NCBI GenBank assembly: GCA_019321725.1
Contig: CM033124.1
Span: 4,898,001 to 4,962,000, forward strand
DNA length: 64,000 bases
Source: Paulownia fortunei
Lineage: Eukaryota > Streptophyta > Magnoliopsida > Lamiales > Paulowniaceae
Direction of reading: 5' to 3'
Shown: piece after piece, positions 31,888-47,739 of the stretch
Layout of the letters: every line of letters starts with the position of its first letter
Numbering within the stretch: position 1 is the stretch's first letter
Notes under the pieces: generated by a model
Told to the model about the DNA's origin: nothing
The model's database searches: none
The model's input: only the letters and a program-made list of their open reading frames with translations
Made by a program: the position numbers and the translations under genes

Positions 31888-34148
31888 AAAAATAAAATTC
31901 GATCATTGTATCCTCGATCAAACTCATCTACCAGCCTCCTTTTGTTCGAACTATGAACATGCATTTCTTGTTGATGGAGAATAACTACTAGAGATATTCA
32001 CTTAATTACACACATCAAATTCTTGGATATTTATGGTGATGCACACTCACACATTTTCTGTTGGATGGGGATTTGATATATATTCCTACACAATGAATAG
32101 TCCTAGCCCAACAAGGAAACTTAATCCCATCCAAATTGTAAAGTTAACATCCAACTTAAATATGGTTGCCAATTGGGTCAAGTGTCCTAAACCCAATCCA
32201 ATTTCCAACATCTCTCACTCATATATGTTTAATTCGATCTTCTCAAATCTCATAATCATATAATCTCTTAATCTCACGTCATTTCCTTCATAGAAGAAAT
32301 AAGGTGTGTGACTAGGCGAAAAGGTAGCTGAGAAGAGTTATATTAAGTTATCTCCAAACTAACGTAACCCTACAATTCAATAGTTCGTTGTGTACCCTAA
32401 TCAAGCATCTCTAGATTTCTTAATAAAATAAATAGAGCATGCTCGACTCACTCAAATATGTATTTATGTTCATGACTAGTCAAACACATTTCGACACAGT
32501 TGCTCGGGCTATGAACCATAGAACATAATTGTATTACCAACTTAGTCCTTCATTGGCCTCTCATATCAATTAGCTTGGTCTTAACAACTTTTTTAAACAT
32601 GCTTCGATAGACCAAATCATACTTTGCCATTGGATGCATTCTAAAGTAGCATCATCATGCTTATACTTCATGACACAGTTTAAAGTTCCAAAGGGTACCA
32701 AAAATAATATGGGCTCACGTAATGACAAAGTAGGGACCCATTTAGTCACTTCCTATAGGAAGTCATCTTAAAGCACATGTAGTATGAATATATGCTATGA
32801 TGGAGCTCTCACTCAATTTGGACATCTAATGCTCTAAATCCTAAGTCTAGTCGCTCTCTAAGCGCTTGACTAGTGCATAAATAAAAGTCACTCTCTGAAA
32901 TGCCTTCTAGTAGTTTGCACATTTAGCTACAAATAGACTTATTATAAAGTTTGGACATACTTAATAATCAATCAACTCTAACCTTATCTGAGCCTCCAAG
33001 CTAAGGCAACTCTTAGTTACACAAATTAACCTTCCTCACTACTCCAAGCACAAAGGTGACCATTCACAAACCTTGCTCATGTGATACGACCTTTTAAGTC
33101 TCATCATGCTCGCTTTCATGGCCCATGATGATTGCCCCTGTAAGAGGGTCAATCAAAGTCTGGTAACAACTCATAAATATAGTGCCAACCATATAATGAG
33201 AACACTAATATATCACATTAATCACATGTTCTCACCAGCGAGAAAGATCAAGTTCTACGTATTCCCATACTACTCACATGTCTTTGTAGCATATCTCCAT
33301 ATAAAGGCTCAGTAAAAGAGATAAGCGATCACCCCACTCGTAGAAACATTGAGAATAATTTAATTATGTGCAATACTCCTTTAAGTGAAGTAATTACTGG
33401 TATAGGTATGCTTGGTCCTTTAGCAATGTTCGGTGCTCAAAGCATATACTAGAGTGGCTTTATTATCATAAAGACAACAACAACCTCACAAATGTGTGCA
33501 CAATGCGCATCTTTTCAAAATACCAGATTACCTCTAAAAAATCTCAAACCACTCTATTAAGATATCTATAGATCCACTTGATTGCATCCCGAAATTTGCA
33601 TCAAGGATCACTTTGATATCACTCACCATTTTTTACTGCTAAGCATAAGACTAGAAAGTGTACAACTTTCTTCAATGCTATAACAACTAGTATTTCTTCT
33701 ACTCTTCCATTTCAATGTATTTTTTTTACCTAAGAACATAATTCTTAGGTTATGAAGTGTTAATAGGATTAGTGTGACTTGGTATCATAACACAAAGTAT
33801 GCATCGACTTTTCCTATGTCCATTCTAAATGTAATAGTTAACCACTTCTAAGTGGCGACACTTTCATGTCCCTTCTAGCTATCATATTATTACCTAAATA
33901 TAGTGAGAACTAAATTCTCTTATTTATCTTGACATATATTCAGTATCTTACTCGACTATCATAAGCCCACCAAAGTTATAGCTCGATAAAAATCAATAGC
34001 ACTGATTTAATTTACAAATGGAGCTTCTAGATCAACAATCTTTGCACTTTTTCCCTACTTCTTAAATTCATTAGGCGATCTACATAGATCTCCTCTTCTA
34101 CTCCTTATTTATATATGTCATCTTCAATCATCCAGGACAAATTTAGAA
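31888..34148 (-). pseudogene. Copy A': decayed copia 3' half
   Basis: Identical to 450-2710; see that entry. Confidence 0.7.
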
Positions 34149-36092
34149 TGATAATAATTGATAGCATATTTGGCGAATTGAGGCAATCTCACCCGATCCA
34201 CTTATATACTCATATATGAGTATATGATTCATATTGTTGCATATTTTCTAACAAATGGCAACATGTTTTATCATTGAACTTGCACATTTTTATGATATAA
34301 GAGATTGGTTAAAGGCCAATTTTGCTGATAGGTTCTGTAAATTAAATCAATTTTTGAATTTCAAAGGCTTAGGACTAGTGACTTGTCCCTTGTGATTTTA
34401 AATGGTTAATAGCTTGCCATTATCACTTTTCGTTTAGATTTTTGCTCAAAGCATGTTAAAGTTGGCAAGCATTTTCTTGTAAATTTGGGATTTTCTTGTA
34501 AAGTGACCTTTCACTTTTTTAATTCATATAAATTCCAAAATATAGTACTTTTAGCTTGAGTGTGAAATTTTTATAATTTGAGTCAAGTGAACTTATTTAA
34601 TTACTAAATCGTGAAATGTGAAATTTATTTGAATTTCTATAAATTTTAAATATGAAAGCTATGAATGTATTAACATGTATTTTCATGAACTTGGTGTAAA
34701 CTTGATTTTTACGTGTGATATTGTGGATGTGTTTTTAAAATCTATTGTTGGGACTACACAAAGTTGACTATTCCATAATAGGCTAAGGAAACCGAGACCA
34801 ACCATTGTTAAATGTTGGTTCATGACCTAAGACAAGATGTGAAACCTGCTACATAACAGAGGCTGCCTTATATTTTTTTTCGTATGCTAAGTTTATTTAA
34901 ATGATTATGTTACTTGGATTCTTTTTTTTTTATTTTGTTGATTATATAAATATTTTTTGACTTGCCTAATTCAATTAGTTGAGTAATGGTTATTTATTGG
35001 GTAGTTCTGCTTATGATCTCACTAATATTTTTTATATGTCGGGGTATAGTGCATGAAAAATACTCGTAGTACTAGGAAGCTTATGAAATGAGTTCGAGCT
35101 TAGTGACTTTTATCATATATAGAATTATTTAATTGGATATACTTGGATATTGAGAATTTATTATTTTTCTTTTGACTTGGTGAATGATTTCAGGCATTGT
35201 AATTTTGTTTATATTTTTTAAGATAAATGTTTTAAGGATTTTTGACTTATTTAATGAAATCTTGAAATCTTGTCTAGTAGATATTTAATAAACTACAAGG
35301 TTTATTTGGGCGATGGAATATATCGATTTATAATTGCTAAATGATTTGAGGTATAGATGCTCTATAGCAATATCAAATATTGGATTATACAGAAGATTAA
35401 TGGGGCTAGTCTTGCAGGCTTCAGGATGTTCTCTAAAACTTATAGTGGTTGTTATGGTCTCGGGGTTTAGGGCGTGACAATTCCATTCCTAAACTTAATT
35501 GGGATATTAGATGAGTAAGACCTTATTTGTACAGAAATCATAATTAAAAAGGTTGGCTTCGAAATTCTCTTATATCAAGGTCAAACATGTTAGAGTTAAT
35601 CACTAGTACGTATTCAAGAACTAATGAGATTAATTCAACAATGGATATTTAATGATGCAATCTATTATTCTAGAATTAATGAGATTAATTCTAGAATGGA
35701 TATTCAATGATGCAATCCATTTGGAGTTGGATTTTATGGACCATTTTGAACATCTAAAGAACTCCTAGTTTGCTTAGGATAAATTTTATTTAATAATTAC
35801 ATTTGCAAGGAGTAATCTGCAATTTTTTTGGGATTTTTGTATTTTGCTATGAGTAGCTTGCAATTTCTAGTTGTTGTTTGCTATATTTGAATGAATAAAT
35901 ATTGTCTTTCGATTACAATTATTTTTCCAATGAAATAAAAATCAGAGAACTAATTCTCTTCCAAAATTTCTCGGCACTCTTATGAATCAATGATTGATTT
36001 TGTATTATTCTTCCTAATCGTGTCATTTGCTACATTAGTTTGTATCAATTTCAGCATGATCCTGCATCATACCTCTGAGACTGTGCGCAAAT

Positions 36093-36373
36093 GATGCTAA
36101 TCTTGATGAAGTTTTATGTCGTGATGAGGTGACCTAACTTCGTCAACAAGTTGAACAATAAACTTGTCAATTAGCGAAACTCCAGAATCAACAGCCACAA
36201 ACGAACCTAAAGCCATGGATGATGACGTGGACCATGGTCTTAACCCGTTCACTGCCCTGGTGGCTCATGCGTGCGCAGATGATCGATGTTGGGAGATTGG
36301 TTTCAAGGTTAGAATAGCATATCTCATGGTGAACTCCAACTAGATAGGTTTCTAGATTAGCTGAGTGTTTAGT
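36093..36373 (+). pseudogene. Copy A': chromovirus gag N-terminal remnant
   Basis: Identical to 4655-4935, including both Gln-to-stop changes. Confidence 0.6.
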
Positions 36374-36477
36374 TTGTTTTGTACTAATAATTTGTATGCC
36401 TTTTGATTAACATTTGATTTATTTTCAAGTATTTATGTTACTTTTTATACATTTAGTTTGAAATCTTGTAGGTAATG

Positions 36478-38038
36478 GCAAAAGGAGAAGAAAATGGAAA
36501 GAAATATAAAACTTGATTAAAATTTAGAAGAATCTTCTTTATGGTGCTATTAATGGCAGTGTTCATTTCAAACATAACTCTTTGCTACAATATCATTTTG
36601 GCTTGATTCTTAAACCATTAGAAATTTTGGATTTTTTTTCTTCTTTCGTACATTTAGAGAATATTGAATTGGAAATTAAGCCAAGAGATAGATCTATAAC
36701 TTCTATGTTTACCACAAAATCCAGTTTTTTTTATTTCAATGAGAAAAATCGGGTTAAAGAGTTTGAACTTGATTGAAACTTTTTAGTATAACACATTTTG
36801 ATATTGTTGGCATAACTTATTCCACAGATTTCATACTAAGTTGATTCAAGTAGGTATAGAAATTTAAAACACAGAGCTACAATTCATTCAAAGGCACAAA
36901 AAGCCAATTCATCTTAGAAAGATGTCAAAAACTAGTTGAAAAGGGCTGAACACTGTTAAAATACTTAAGTAAAGGAGAAAAACTATAGCAATGGCACCTA
37001 GGTGCCAAAGAAAACTAAGGGAATAGTGCCTAGGCACCAAAACAGGGCGCTTAGGTGCCTAAATAGAGCCAATGGTGCCTAAGTACCACGAGTCGGCGCC
37101 TAAGTATTGCCAGGTAAAAAAAATGGGCAAAGTGGGTATTTTGCCCTCTTTAGGGCATCTTCCATTCAATTTTAAGGATCCTAAGATCCTCCAACTCAGC
37201 TGGGAGAGGGAGGAGGAGAGAGAAGAAGAGGACAAGAAGAAGGAATTTTGGGGAGGAAGAAAGAAGACAAGAAAAAAAAAAAAAAGAGAATTCTTCCAAG
37301 ATTGAAGAAGAAGACATCTACAAGGGAAAAAACTCATCCTTTTTCAAGTTTTATTTTTATTTTCCTCTTTCTCATTTTGATTATGTTTATGAATATTGTT
37401 AAGTTATATTTTATTTTCACCAAGAACAAATTTCTTTTTGCAGGGTTGTGATGTAATCTAGTAAGGATGTTTTGAATATTTTTATCAATTCAATTTTTGA
37501 TTTATTTTCAAGTTGAGTTTTCTACATAGTTCATAATACTTTCAATTACCTGTATACTAATTGAATGATTTGCTAATCATATTGACTTGGAAGGTGATAT
37601 ATGTATCTAGTTCTATATGTAGAAAATTATAAATTGCACGTGAGATAGAAATATACTTGCATGGTTTGGGTATTCTTGTTTATGATCCATAGAACCAAAT
37701 GAATTGTTGATTGTTGTATTTCACATAAGAATATAATGGGTTAATAATTGATGATATTTTTGTTAGATCTCGGGAGAGGCTAGTGGATAAATAAGGGATT
37801 CATGACTATCATTTGGGAAATAAATTGAGATTGATGAGATAAATTATTCAAAGCAGACTAATTATGGTGAAATCATAACTATAGATCTTTAGGTCATTGA
37901 AGTTCATCTTTATTTGATTTTTGCGCATTATTCAAATAGTAATATGTGACAAAAATTTATTTATTTTTAGTTTCCATGTAAAAAACATTTGTGGTATCCA
38001 AAGAAGGTGACTCTACCCCTATTTCTAATAAAGACATT
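36478..38038 (+). mobile_element. Copy A': plus-orientation gypsy LTR remnant
   Basis: Identical to 5040-6600, with the palindrome cluster at 36992-37118. Confidence 0.5.
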
Positions 38039-38634
38039 GAGTTTTTGGTAGCAGGTAAAGAATAAAATAGTAATATCTATTAATGTCTTATATATTGATA
38101 TTTATAGAAATTGTCATTTTGTACAGTGGATAAGTGTTGCAAAAAGTGTTGTAAGAGATGTTGCAATTGTTAAATTGGTTTTATACCTTTAATTTGGATA
38201 CCTTTAACTTGATATTTTCTTAGTCTTCAAGCATTTTTTAATTTTTTATGTGTTATATATGTTGTTTATAGGAAAATAAACATGGTAAAGTTCTCCAAGA
38301 AATTTAAAAAAAAAAAAGCTTCACTAAAAACTTCAAAATAGAGGTCTTAGAGATCCAAATCAAACTTTGGGCAAGTTTTGTATTTTGTGCATAACGTTGC
38401 GCTTCAAAGTTTAATTGATGCAATTCTTGATGCTTTGAAAATCTAAGATATGGAACTACAACTTTTATATTACCACTTAGACAAGTTAGATCGTTATAAA
38501 GGAAAAAATCGGGTTAAAGAATCAACATTGAACTGAGACTTTTAGATGTGGCACATCTCGATATTTTTGACACTACTCTCTCCACAAATTTAACATTAAT
38601 CAGATTCAAGTAGCTGTAAAAAAGCCAAGTCATT

Positions 38635-39069
38635 ATGGAAGATGATAGGGTAGCTAATGATAACAAAAACGTGCCACAACAGGCACCAGGGGTCAACAAT
38701 AAGGCACTTCTTGATTATGCATTATCATTGGTAAATGAAAACCTTTCTAGAATTAGACGCCCTACAATTCAAGCTAATAATTTCAAGATTAAGTCTGCTA
38801 TCATACATATAGTTCAAGTTAATCAATTCTATAGGTTAGCCAACAAGGATCCAAATGCACATATAGCGAACTTCCTTGAAATTTGTGATACATTCAAGCA
38901 CAATGGTGTTACTAATGACGCCGTTAGATTGAGGTTGTTCCCTTTTTCACTAAGGGACAAGGTAAAGATTTGGCTGAACTCATTACCACCTAGTGCAATC
39001 ACCACATAGGTTGAATTAGCTCAAACCTTCCTAGCTAAATACTTTCCACCAGCTAAGAAAACAAGATGA
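38635..39069 (+). pseudogene. Copy A': gypsy gag fragment
   Basis: Identical to 7197-7631, including the Trp-to-TAG change. Confidence 0.75.
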
Positions 39070-39317
39070 AGGTTATAGCACACATTATTTCTATATATTC
39101 TAAACCACATAAAGCCCATCTTTTTTTTTCATAATCTTGAAATCTTCAAACAACTTTTGTGTGGATCGACCTTGGACTCACGAGAAATTTATTACTTGAC
39201 ACAACCTACACTTGGGTTTGCTACCTTAAAATTATGGTAGGAGGGATGAACATTGAGATTCAATGTACTATTAGGAAGCGAGAATAACATGTCTAAATAG
39301 TTTGAACACGTGTGTGA

Positions 39318-39668
39318 GAAAAATGGAGTTGCAATACGAAGAAGGATGAATCAAATACTTAAAAATGTCTAGATTTATGATGGTGCAAATTGATATGTAT
39401 CTCAGTTGGGATGATGCAATCTTGATTGTAGCCTACATAACGAAAAATATGCCTCCAAGTGAATTCTCCAACCATATATGAACTTTAACATGGCAACAAG
39501 CCCAAATTAGTGGGTATGTGCCCAAGTAAGTTCAAGAAGGTGCATTCTCAAGATGATGAACACCTTGATAGAGAAATGACAGAAATTATGTCGCAATCCC
39601 AAAGCCCTTTTATGTTCTCTCAATACCCTTAACAACCTATCTTCCAGTTCACATCAAGTGAAGAACCA
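39318..39668 (+). pseudogene. Copy A': copia integrase fragment
   Basis: Identical to 7880-8230. Confidence 0.6.
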
Positions 39669-39755
39669 ATAATAATAGGTAATGTAAAAGATTTACCAAG
39701 AAATACGTACCTCAAATGACTTGGAAGGGGCTTGAGTTCCAATGATGGCAATGCT

Positions 39756-40728
39756 TTAGTAAAAAGGATTCAAGTGTGAGGCTACTGAAAGTAACTCTAA
39801 TGACCCAAAAGAATCAGGTTCTTTCTCGACACAGGAATTTAGGATAGCCGATTCCAGTAGTTCAAAATGGAGATTTTCTTTAAAGTCATCTTGAATGTAG
39901 AATTCCACAACATCAACTCCATAGCAATCTCCAGATTCTTCTTTAAAAAATTTCAAAGCTTTGAAAACATTGAAGGTCACCTCTTGGTTTTGAATTCTCA
40001 TTGTAAGTTCTTCTTTTTGCACATCCATGAGTGTTCTACCCTTAGCTGAAATTATCTTTCCTGAATAATCGATATCTCCCGATCTTTTCCATTTCCAGAA
40101 TGATAAAGTTTGTTGGGAAGATGAACTTATCAACTTTCACTAGCACATTATCAATAAATCCCCGTGGATGCTTCAAAGATCTATCGGCTAGTTGGAGTGT
40201 CACAACAGTAGGTCTCACCTCTCCTAAACCAAGTCTCTCAAAAATAGATAAAGTTATCAAATTGACACTAAGTCCCAAATCTCACAAATCTCTACCAAAA
40301 AAATTGATTACCTATAGTGCATTGAATGGTGAAACTTACTGGATTCTTAAGCTTTGGTGGTAACTTTCTCTAAAGAATTGTCCTACACTCTTCTGTTAGT
40401 TCCATAGTTTTAAATTCTCATAATCTCATCTTCTTGGACAAGATATCTTTCATAAATTAACATAGCTCAGCATTTACTCCAAAGCCTTAGCAAATGGAAT
40501 GTTGATCTATAATTTCTTGAAAACATCAAGGAGCTTGAAGATCTATTTATCAAGTTTTTATTTTAGAAAGCATTGGGAAAGGTGGAAGTAGGTTGTAGGG
40601 AGTAGACTTATCCAAATTTAACTTATCCTCTTGGAAGCAATGAGAAAATAGTGCAGGTGACTTGCCCAAACTCGCCTTGTCATCTTCTTGTGCTTTAATC
40701 CCCTTGATTGTTAGAGTAGTGATCGATG
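39756..40728 (-). pseudogene. Copy A': gypsy gag/protease fragment
   Basis: Identical to 8318-9290, same frameshift. Confidence 0.7.
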
Positions 40729-40746
40729 AGTCAATTAATTATGAGC

Positions 40747-43700
40747 TGTAAGTAATTTATAATCGCATATAAATAATAATTGAATCAATATTACCTCAGC
40801 AGTAGAAATTCATTTGATTCACAGATGAACAGCTCGCCTACAAGCCTCCCAATAATGTAACCACAGTCTTTCTCGCTCCAATAAATACTACTAGAGCATT
40901 CACTAAATTTCTAACTACACACTTTAAACCCGTGGAGATTTCTAAACTTTTAGTGATACTCCAAGAATAAACGTAGAGAGAATATGGAGGAGAGAGAATA
41001 TTTTTCTATTAGTTAAATTATGTATCATTGTGATATCTTATAGTGGTAGGGAGAGATAACAAAAAAGATTCTCTCTATCCCTATCACTCTTTGAGTCCGA
41101 TCAGGAGATGTTTCTTGATAACCACCATTCTTAGCCAAATAAAATTCGAACTAATCACAAATATGGATGCAAATAAAAAATGCATCAATATCTCCTACTC
41201 ATACATATTTGACTCGACTCATTCAAATCACATCCCCATAATTCTCATCTCATGTCCCTTCTTTCATACAGGGAATAAGGCGTGCAACCAAGTGAGAAAG
41301 GAAGAAGTGAGGAGATTTATATTAAGTTATCACCTAACTAACATAACTCTATAACTCAAAACATGCTATGTACCCCAAACTATGTGGTCGCACTAGATCA
41401 AGCATCTCTGATCCCTCTATAATGAGTAGAACATGCTTGACTCTCTCAGTTATGTATCTATGCTCATGACTATGTCAAACATATTTTTAACTTAGTCGGC
41501 CGGCCAATGAGCCGTAGAACAAAAGTGCATTACCAACTTAGCTCTTTCTCAACCCTTCATGTCAATCAGCTTGGTCCTGATAGCTTTCTTAGTCACGCTT
41601 CGACAGACCAAATCAAACGTGGTCATTGGAAATATGCCAAAGTAGCGTCATCAAGCTTACACCTCATGACACGGTCTAGAGTCCAAAAAGGTACGAAAAA
41701 ATATATTAAGGGCTCACATAGTGACGAAGCAGGGATCCATTCAGTCACTCCACTTATAAGGTCATCTCAAAGCACATGTAGTGTGAATACATGCTATGAT
41801 GGAGCTCCCACTCAATTTGGGCATGCCACACTCTTACATCATACGAATCTTAGTCCAGTCGCTATCCAAGCGCCTGACCTGCATACCATCATAAGTCACT
41901 CTACAAAGTGTCATGTAATAGTTCGCACATTTGGCTATAGACAGGCTTTTATGAAGTTTGGACATACTTCATAATTGATTAAGTATGATCTTATCTTGGC
42001 CTCATGCCAAGGCGACTATAAATTAAACTTTAACCTTTCTTGCTATTCCAAGTGTCAAGGCGATCATTTGCGCCCCTCCCAATGGTGCAAACATGATCTT
42101 TTGAGTCTCATCCTGCTCGCTGTCAAAGCGCTAAGGTGATTGATCGTGTGAGTGGGTCAATCTAAGCCTGGTGACATTCATAATAGACTTAGTACACTAA
42201 CAAATTTAACAAGAAAAAAAAATATCATTAATCAATAAAGTGTTCATACAGGCCTACAAACTTAAATCCTACGAAGTCCCATACTACTAGCATACCTTTG
42301 GAACACATTTCTCCGCAAAAGCTTAGTAAAAGGATTAGTGACCATATCGCTAGTAGGAATATGCTTGAGAACAACTTGACCTGCGTGATGCTCTCTCGAA
42401 TGAAGTGATATCTGGTGACAATATGCTTAGTTCGCCTATGATACTTAGGGTCCTTAGCATATGCTAGTGCAGCTGTATTATCATAATAGACAACAACTAC
42501 ATCATCAACATGCACCACAACACGTAGACTCTGCAGGACTCTCCTCAACCAGATAGCCTCTTGGACTGCTGATGTACAAGCAATGAACTCGGCCTCCATG
42601 GTGGATAAAGAAATACATGGCTGCTTCTTGCTACACCATGTGATAGCAGCACCTCCCAATAAGAATGCATATCCCGATGTGGATTTGCGCTCATCTCTAT
42701 CCACTGATCCATCAGCATCACTATATCCTATTAGATTTAAACTATCTCCATGGTAGCACAAAGCAAGATCACTTATTCCCTTCAAATATCTAAGTATCCT
42801 TTTGACCACGACCCAATGGTCGTGTTCAGGATTACTTTGATATCTACTCACCATTCCAACTACAAAGCATAGGTCTGGTCGAGTACACATCATTGCGTAC
42901 ATCAGACTCCCTACCGCACTCGCATATGGAACCTTAGCCATGTGTTCCTTTTCTTTTTTTGTCTTAGGGCACAATTATTTGCTAAGAACATAGTTCTTAT
43001 CCATGGGTGTGTCAACAGGATTAGCATTATACATACGAAAGCGTTCTATAATCCTCTTGATATAAGCCTCTTGAGACAAATTCAAGAATTTTTTTGAACG
43101 ATCCCTGTGTATCTTAACACCAAGTGTGTATTTAGCTTCTTCCATGTCCTTTATCTCAAAAGTAGAGGACAACCACTTCTGAGTGGCGACAATCATCTCC
43201 ATATCATTCCCAGCCAACAAAATGTCGTCCACATACAGTAAGAGTATTAAGAAATTCCTTTCACTTCTCTTGACATACACACAATGGTCTTTCTCGATCA
43301 TCGTAAAGCCTATTGTAGTGATAGCTCGATAAAAATGATGGTACCACTATCTGGACGATTGTTTCAGTCCATAAATAGAACGTTTTAAGCGGCATACTTT
43401 ACGCTCTTGTCCCATTTCCTAAAATCCAATAGGTTAATCTATGTAGATCTCCTCGTCTAACTCTCCATTGAGAAATGTTGTCTTAACGTCCATCTGAAAT
43501 AATTCCAGATCTAGGTGGGCAACAATGGCTAATATGAGGCGAATAGAGATAAACCTCACCACTGGAGAGAATCTCTCTTCATAATCTATACCCTCTCTTT
43601 GGGTATAACCCTTCGCCACAAGTCGAGCTTTATACTTGTTGATTGATCCATCTGATTTTCGCTTGACCTTTAGAACCCATTTGTTCCCAATGGTCTTGCG

Positions 43701-46700
43701 TCCAAATGGATGATCGACTAGCTCCCAAACATGGTTCTTAGCCATCGAGCTCGCTATCCACTTATTTGTATTTGGAGAAGTCATAACCTATTCATAAATG
43801 GCTGGCTCATCAACATCCACAACACACATGAAAGATTCCCCTTCGATTTCATAATATCGATGGGGTATATTTCCACGTTTGCTCTTACGCGCTTGTGGAT
43901 TTTGAGAGTCTTCTTCCAGTAGGTCACTCCCACTATATTTAAGGTTGCTTGCATTATCCCCGTTAATTACTGGATAAGGCTACGAAGCCTCACCCTAGCT
44001 AGGGATTGGAGCGCCACCTTGAGGATCTTGCAACTCATATAGTTCAAGTGCCCCTTTGACTTCACCGATGGTCAAAAAAACCTCCTTGAGGAAATTCACA
44101 ACACGGGACTTAATTTCAGTCATTCCTCCATCAGGGTGTTCATCGTACATCACATAGCCCTTTAAGTGATCACAATACCTTATAAAGATATGTTTGACTG
44201 CTCTAGGGCCAAGCTTTCCATGCTTATGAGAAGTGTTGTGAACAAACCCAGCCGACCCCCAAGGGCGTAAGCCTTCTAAATTAGGCTTTCTGCCATTCCA
44301 CATCTCATAGGGTGTCGAAAGAACTAACTTAGAAGGCACACGGTTCAATATGTAGGCAGCAGTCAAAATTGCATCATCCCAAAATGATATTAGAAGATTT
44401 TCTTGCGCCATTATTGATCTGGCCATATCCAGAAATGTGCGATTCGATCTCTCTGCAACCCCATTTTGTTACGGAGTGTGTGGAATAGTTAATTGTCTGA
44501 TAATCCCTTTTCCTTCACACATTTGTCTAAACTGATCAGATAAATATTCTTGCCCTTTGTCAGTACGTAGAATTTTGAGGTTCCTATCTCTTTGGTTCTC
44601 AACCTTTGTCAAGAATCGCTTAAAATAATCAAGCGCTTCTGATCAATGAGACAAGAGATATACTGACCCATAGCGCGAATAATCATCAATAAAAGTGAGA
44701 AAATAGGATGCACCATGTCGTGCCCTTACATTCATGGGTTCACATATGTCCGAGTGGACTAACTCTAGAGGATGAGTAGCCCTCTTTGCCTTTCCAAAAG
44801 GCTTTCGGCAAGCTTTTCCTGCCAGACATGGTTCACACACAGGAAGGTTGACTTTAGCGAGGTGGCCAAAAAAACCTTCTCGAGCTAACCTAGTCATCTT
44901 TTCTTGTCCTATGTGTCCTAATCTTGCATGCCACTTAATAGAATCAGAAATAGCATCAACAGTCGAAGAAATATAAGAAACGTAATCATTAGATAATTCT
45001 AACATGAAAAATCCATTATTCATAAATCCTAAGCCATAAAGGTATTTGCCATAAAAAATAGACAAGTTGGTTCACTCAAACAAGAAAGAAAAACCATGTT
45101 CAGAAAGTGCACTAACTGAAAGTAAGTTACATCGAATGCTAGGTGCATATTACACATCACTAAGGAGTAGCTCTCGCCCAGTACCGAGCTTGAGCTGGTA
45201 TGACCCAACTCCAAGAAGCTCCTCTTGTGCGCCATTCCCCATAGCAATGTAGTAGCTACATGTTAACACTCGATGATAATCTACAAATCCTACTTGATCC
45301 CTTGTCACGTGTTTTGTTGCCCTTGTGCCTACAATCCAACCAAGGAGAGAATTAGCAACAAAAACTTGCAAGCATATGAATGAACTAAGAGAGTTAGGAG
45401 TGGGTCTTACCTTCTTTGGCTCAATGCAATCATGAGCGAAGTGACCCAACTTTCCACAGTTAAAACACTTATCTTTCTTTATTTCACCCCTTTTGCCTCA
45501 ACGACGCTTCATAGACTTATCACCTTATAGGGCCAAGTTCTGGCTTTGACCACTGCTTTGTCCAGTATCCTTCTGCTTGTTCCAGTATTTGCCTTTATTG
45601 GGCTTACGCTGTCTACCATGTGCGACAAGAGCTGCTACTTGTGCTCGCTTTAACTCTCGACGGTCAGCCTCAAGCTTGAGATGACTGGAGACACTATTGA
45701 ATGTCTGGATTTGCTTATTATGCGTAAGCACAAGCTTAACATGTCCTTAAGTCTGCTCAGGTAGCGACCTTAGGACAGCCAAAACTTATTGTTCATCAGT
45801 GAGCTCACTTCCAGTATTTTGAAGCTCTCGAATTATATCCTTCATCATATCAAGATATTGGGTTATCGAGTGCTTCGGGTCAAGCACGTACTGGTTGAAC
45901 CTAAGGGTTAGTGCCCTCAGTCTTGTAGCCGAAGTGCTACCGTACGTGACCTTCAACACATCCCACAGCTCTAGAGCTGTAGGATACTGTTCAAACTCAG
46001 ATCAAATTATCGTGCATGTAGCTTAATATAGTAAAGCGTGCACTCTTATCTTGATCCATCCACTTATTGTACGCATCTATATCGCAACGATATTGGGTAG
46101 TTGGTCCATTTTCTAGCTCAGTTGGCATAGGCATAGTATTGGTAAGATGATCAAGGATCTTTTCTTTGTGCAACAAAAATTGAATTTTTCTATGCCACAT
46201 TGCATAGTTCTGGCCATCAAGTTTTCCAGTACCATAGAAATCAAAAAAAGCTACTTGGGCATCCATTACTGTATAATATGCGCAATAAGTGAGGTACTGG
46301 TCTAAAATTTTATCCTGATCCAGGTAAATATTTATCATTTTCTTTAATTCAGTTAGATCGAAAATCTTGCCACCAAGGCTAGTAATCATTTCCCACCAAA
46401 TTAAAAAACACAATAAAAAATTACTGATCCATGAATAAAATTAAAAATGTCCATAAAAAATGCATACATTAAATACGAATAATAATCTTGAGTTGAAATT
46501 TAGTGCGTCATGTCGAGACAATTATTGGCCTATGGTGGTAATTAATAAAACATATCCTAAAAAATATATATACATGGCCTCCAAAAAAAATAGCCTCATA
46601 AATATAAGAAAAAAAAATTATATTTTTCAAGACCTACTACATAAATCTAAAATTGAAAAATCGTATTACCACCATTTTCATTAATTATCTCTCAAATAAT

Positions 46701-47739
46701 TATAAAAACATAACATACATGAGCACCCAAAATGTCAACTCCCATTTTATGCATATTGATAAATATTCGCATTGGACAAAATAACATAATCACAAAAAAA
46801 TACAATTAAAACAAATTTAAGCCTAAAAAATAATTCTAGAATTTTCAAAAATAAATTCTATATGTTCAAATAGGCTAGAAAAAATAAAAAATTAAATTCT
46901 GGCCATTTGGCACACGCCAGCCATTTGCTGGCTTTGTTTCTCCTGCTGCGTCACATGGTGCAGCAGCAGAGACCACCTTTCTTTTTTTATATATAAATAA
47001 AGGAAAACTTCAATGCCTCATGGGCAGACATTCTCCGACGCGCTTTTTCGATGGATACTAATTTCCAGCAATAAAATATTTTTCTCAATACTAATTCATT
47101 TTTGATACATAATATCAATTTAATTTTTTTTTCTTTTCATGCTTTACAACATGACATCAATATTATGCATCAATTAAATTTAAATTTAAACATGTATTTA
47201 TACATACAAATACAATATATAATCTTTAAAGTCTATTTTCATGATTGAATTTAAATCATGAAGGCGAGGTCGAGCCCTAATGGCTCTAATACCACTGTAA
47301 GTAATTTATAATCACATATAAATAATAATTGAATCAATATTACCTCAGTAGTGGAAATTCGTTTGATTCATGGATGAACAACTCGGCTACAAGCCTCCCA
47401 ATACTATCACCACAGTTTTTCTCGCTTCAGTAAATACTATTAGAGCATTCACTAAATTTCTAACTACACACCTTAAACCCGTGGAGATTTCTATGCTTTT
47501 GGTGATACTCCAAGAATAAACATAGAGAGAATATGGAGGAGAGAGAATATTTTTCTATTAGTTAAATTATGTATCATTATGATATCTTATAGTGGTAGGG
47601 AGAGATAACAAAAAATATTCTCTCTATCCCTATCACTCTTTGAGTCTGATCGAGAGAGGTTTTTTGATAACTATCATCCTTAGCCAATTAGGATTCTAAC
47701 TAATCACAAATATGGATACAAATCAAAAATGCATCAATA
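40747..47739 (-). mobile_element. Copy A': complete-structure copia element
   Basis: Identical to 9309-16301. LTRs at 40747-41190 and 47296-47739; polypurine tract 41191-41200; RNase H 42228-42974; RT 42975-43784; integrase 43995-45065; protease and zinc knuckle 45150-45479; gag 45525-46413; leader hairpins 46909-46978; PBS 47282-47294. Every stop and frameshift is shared with the first copy. Confidence 0.9.
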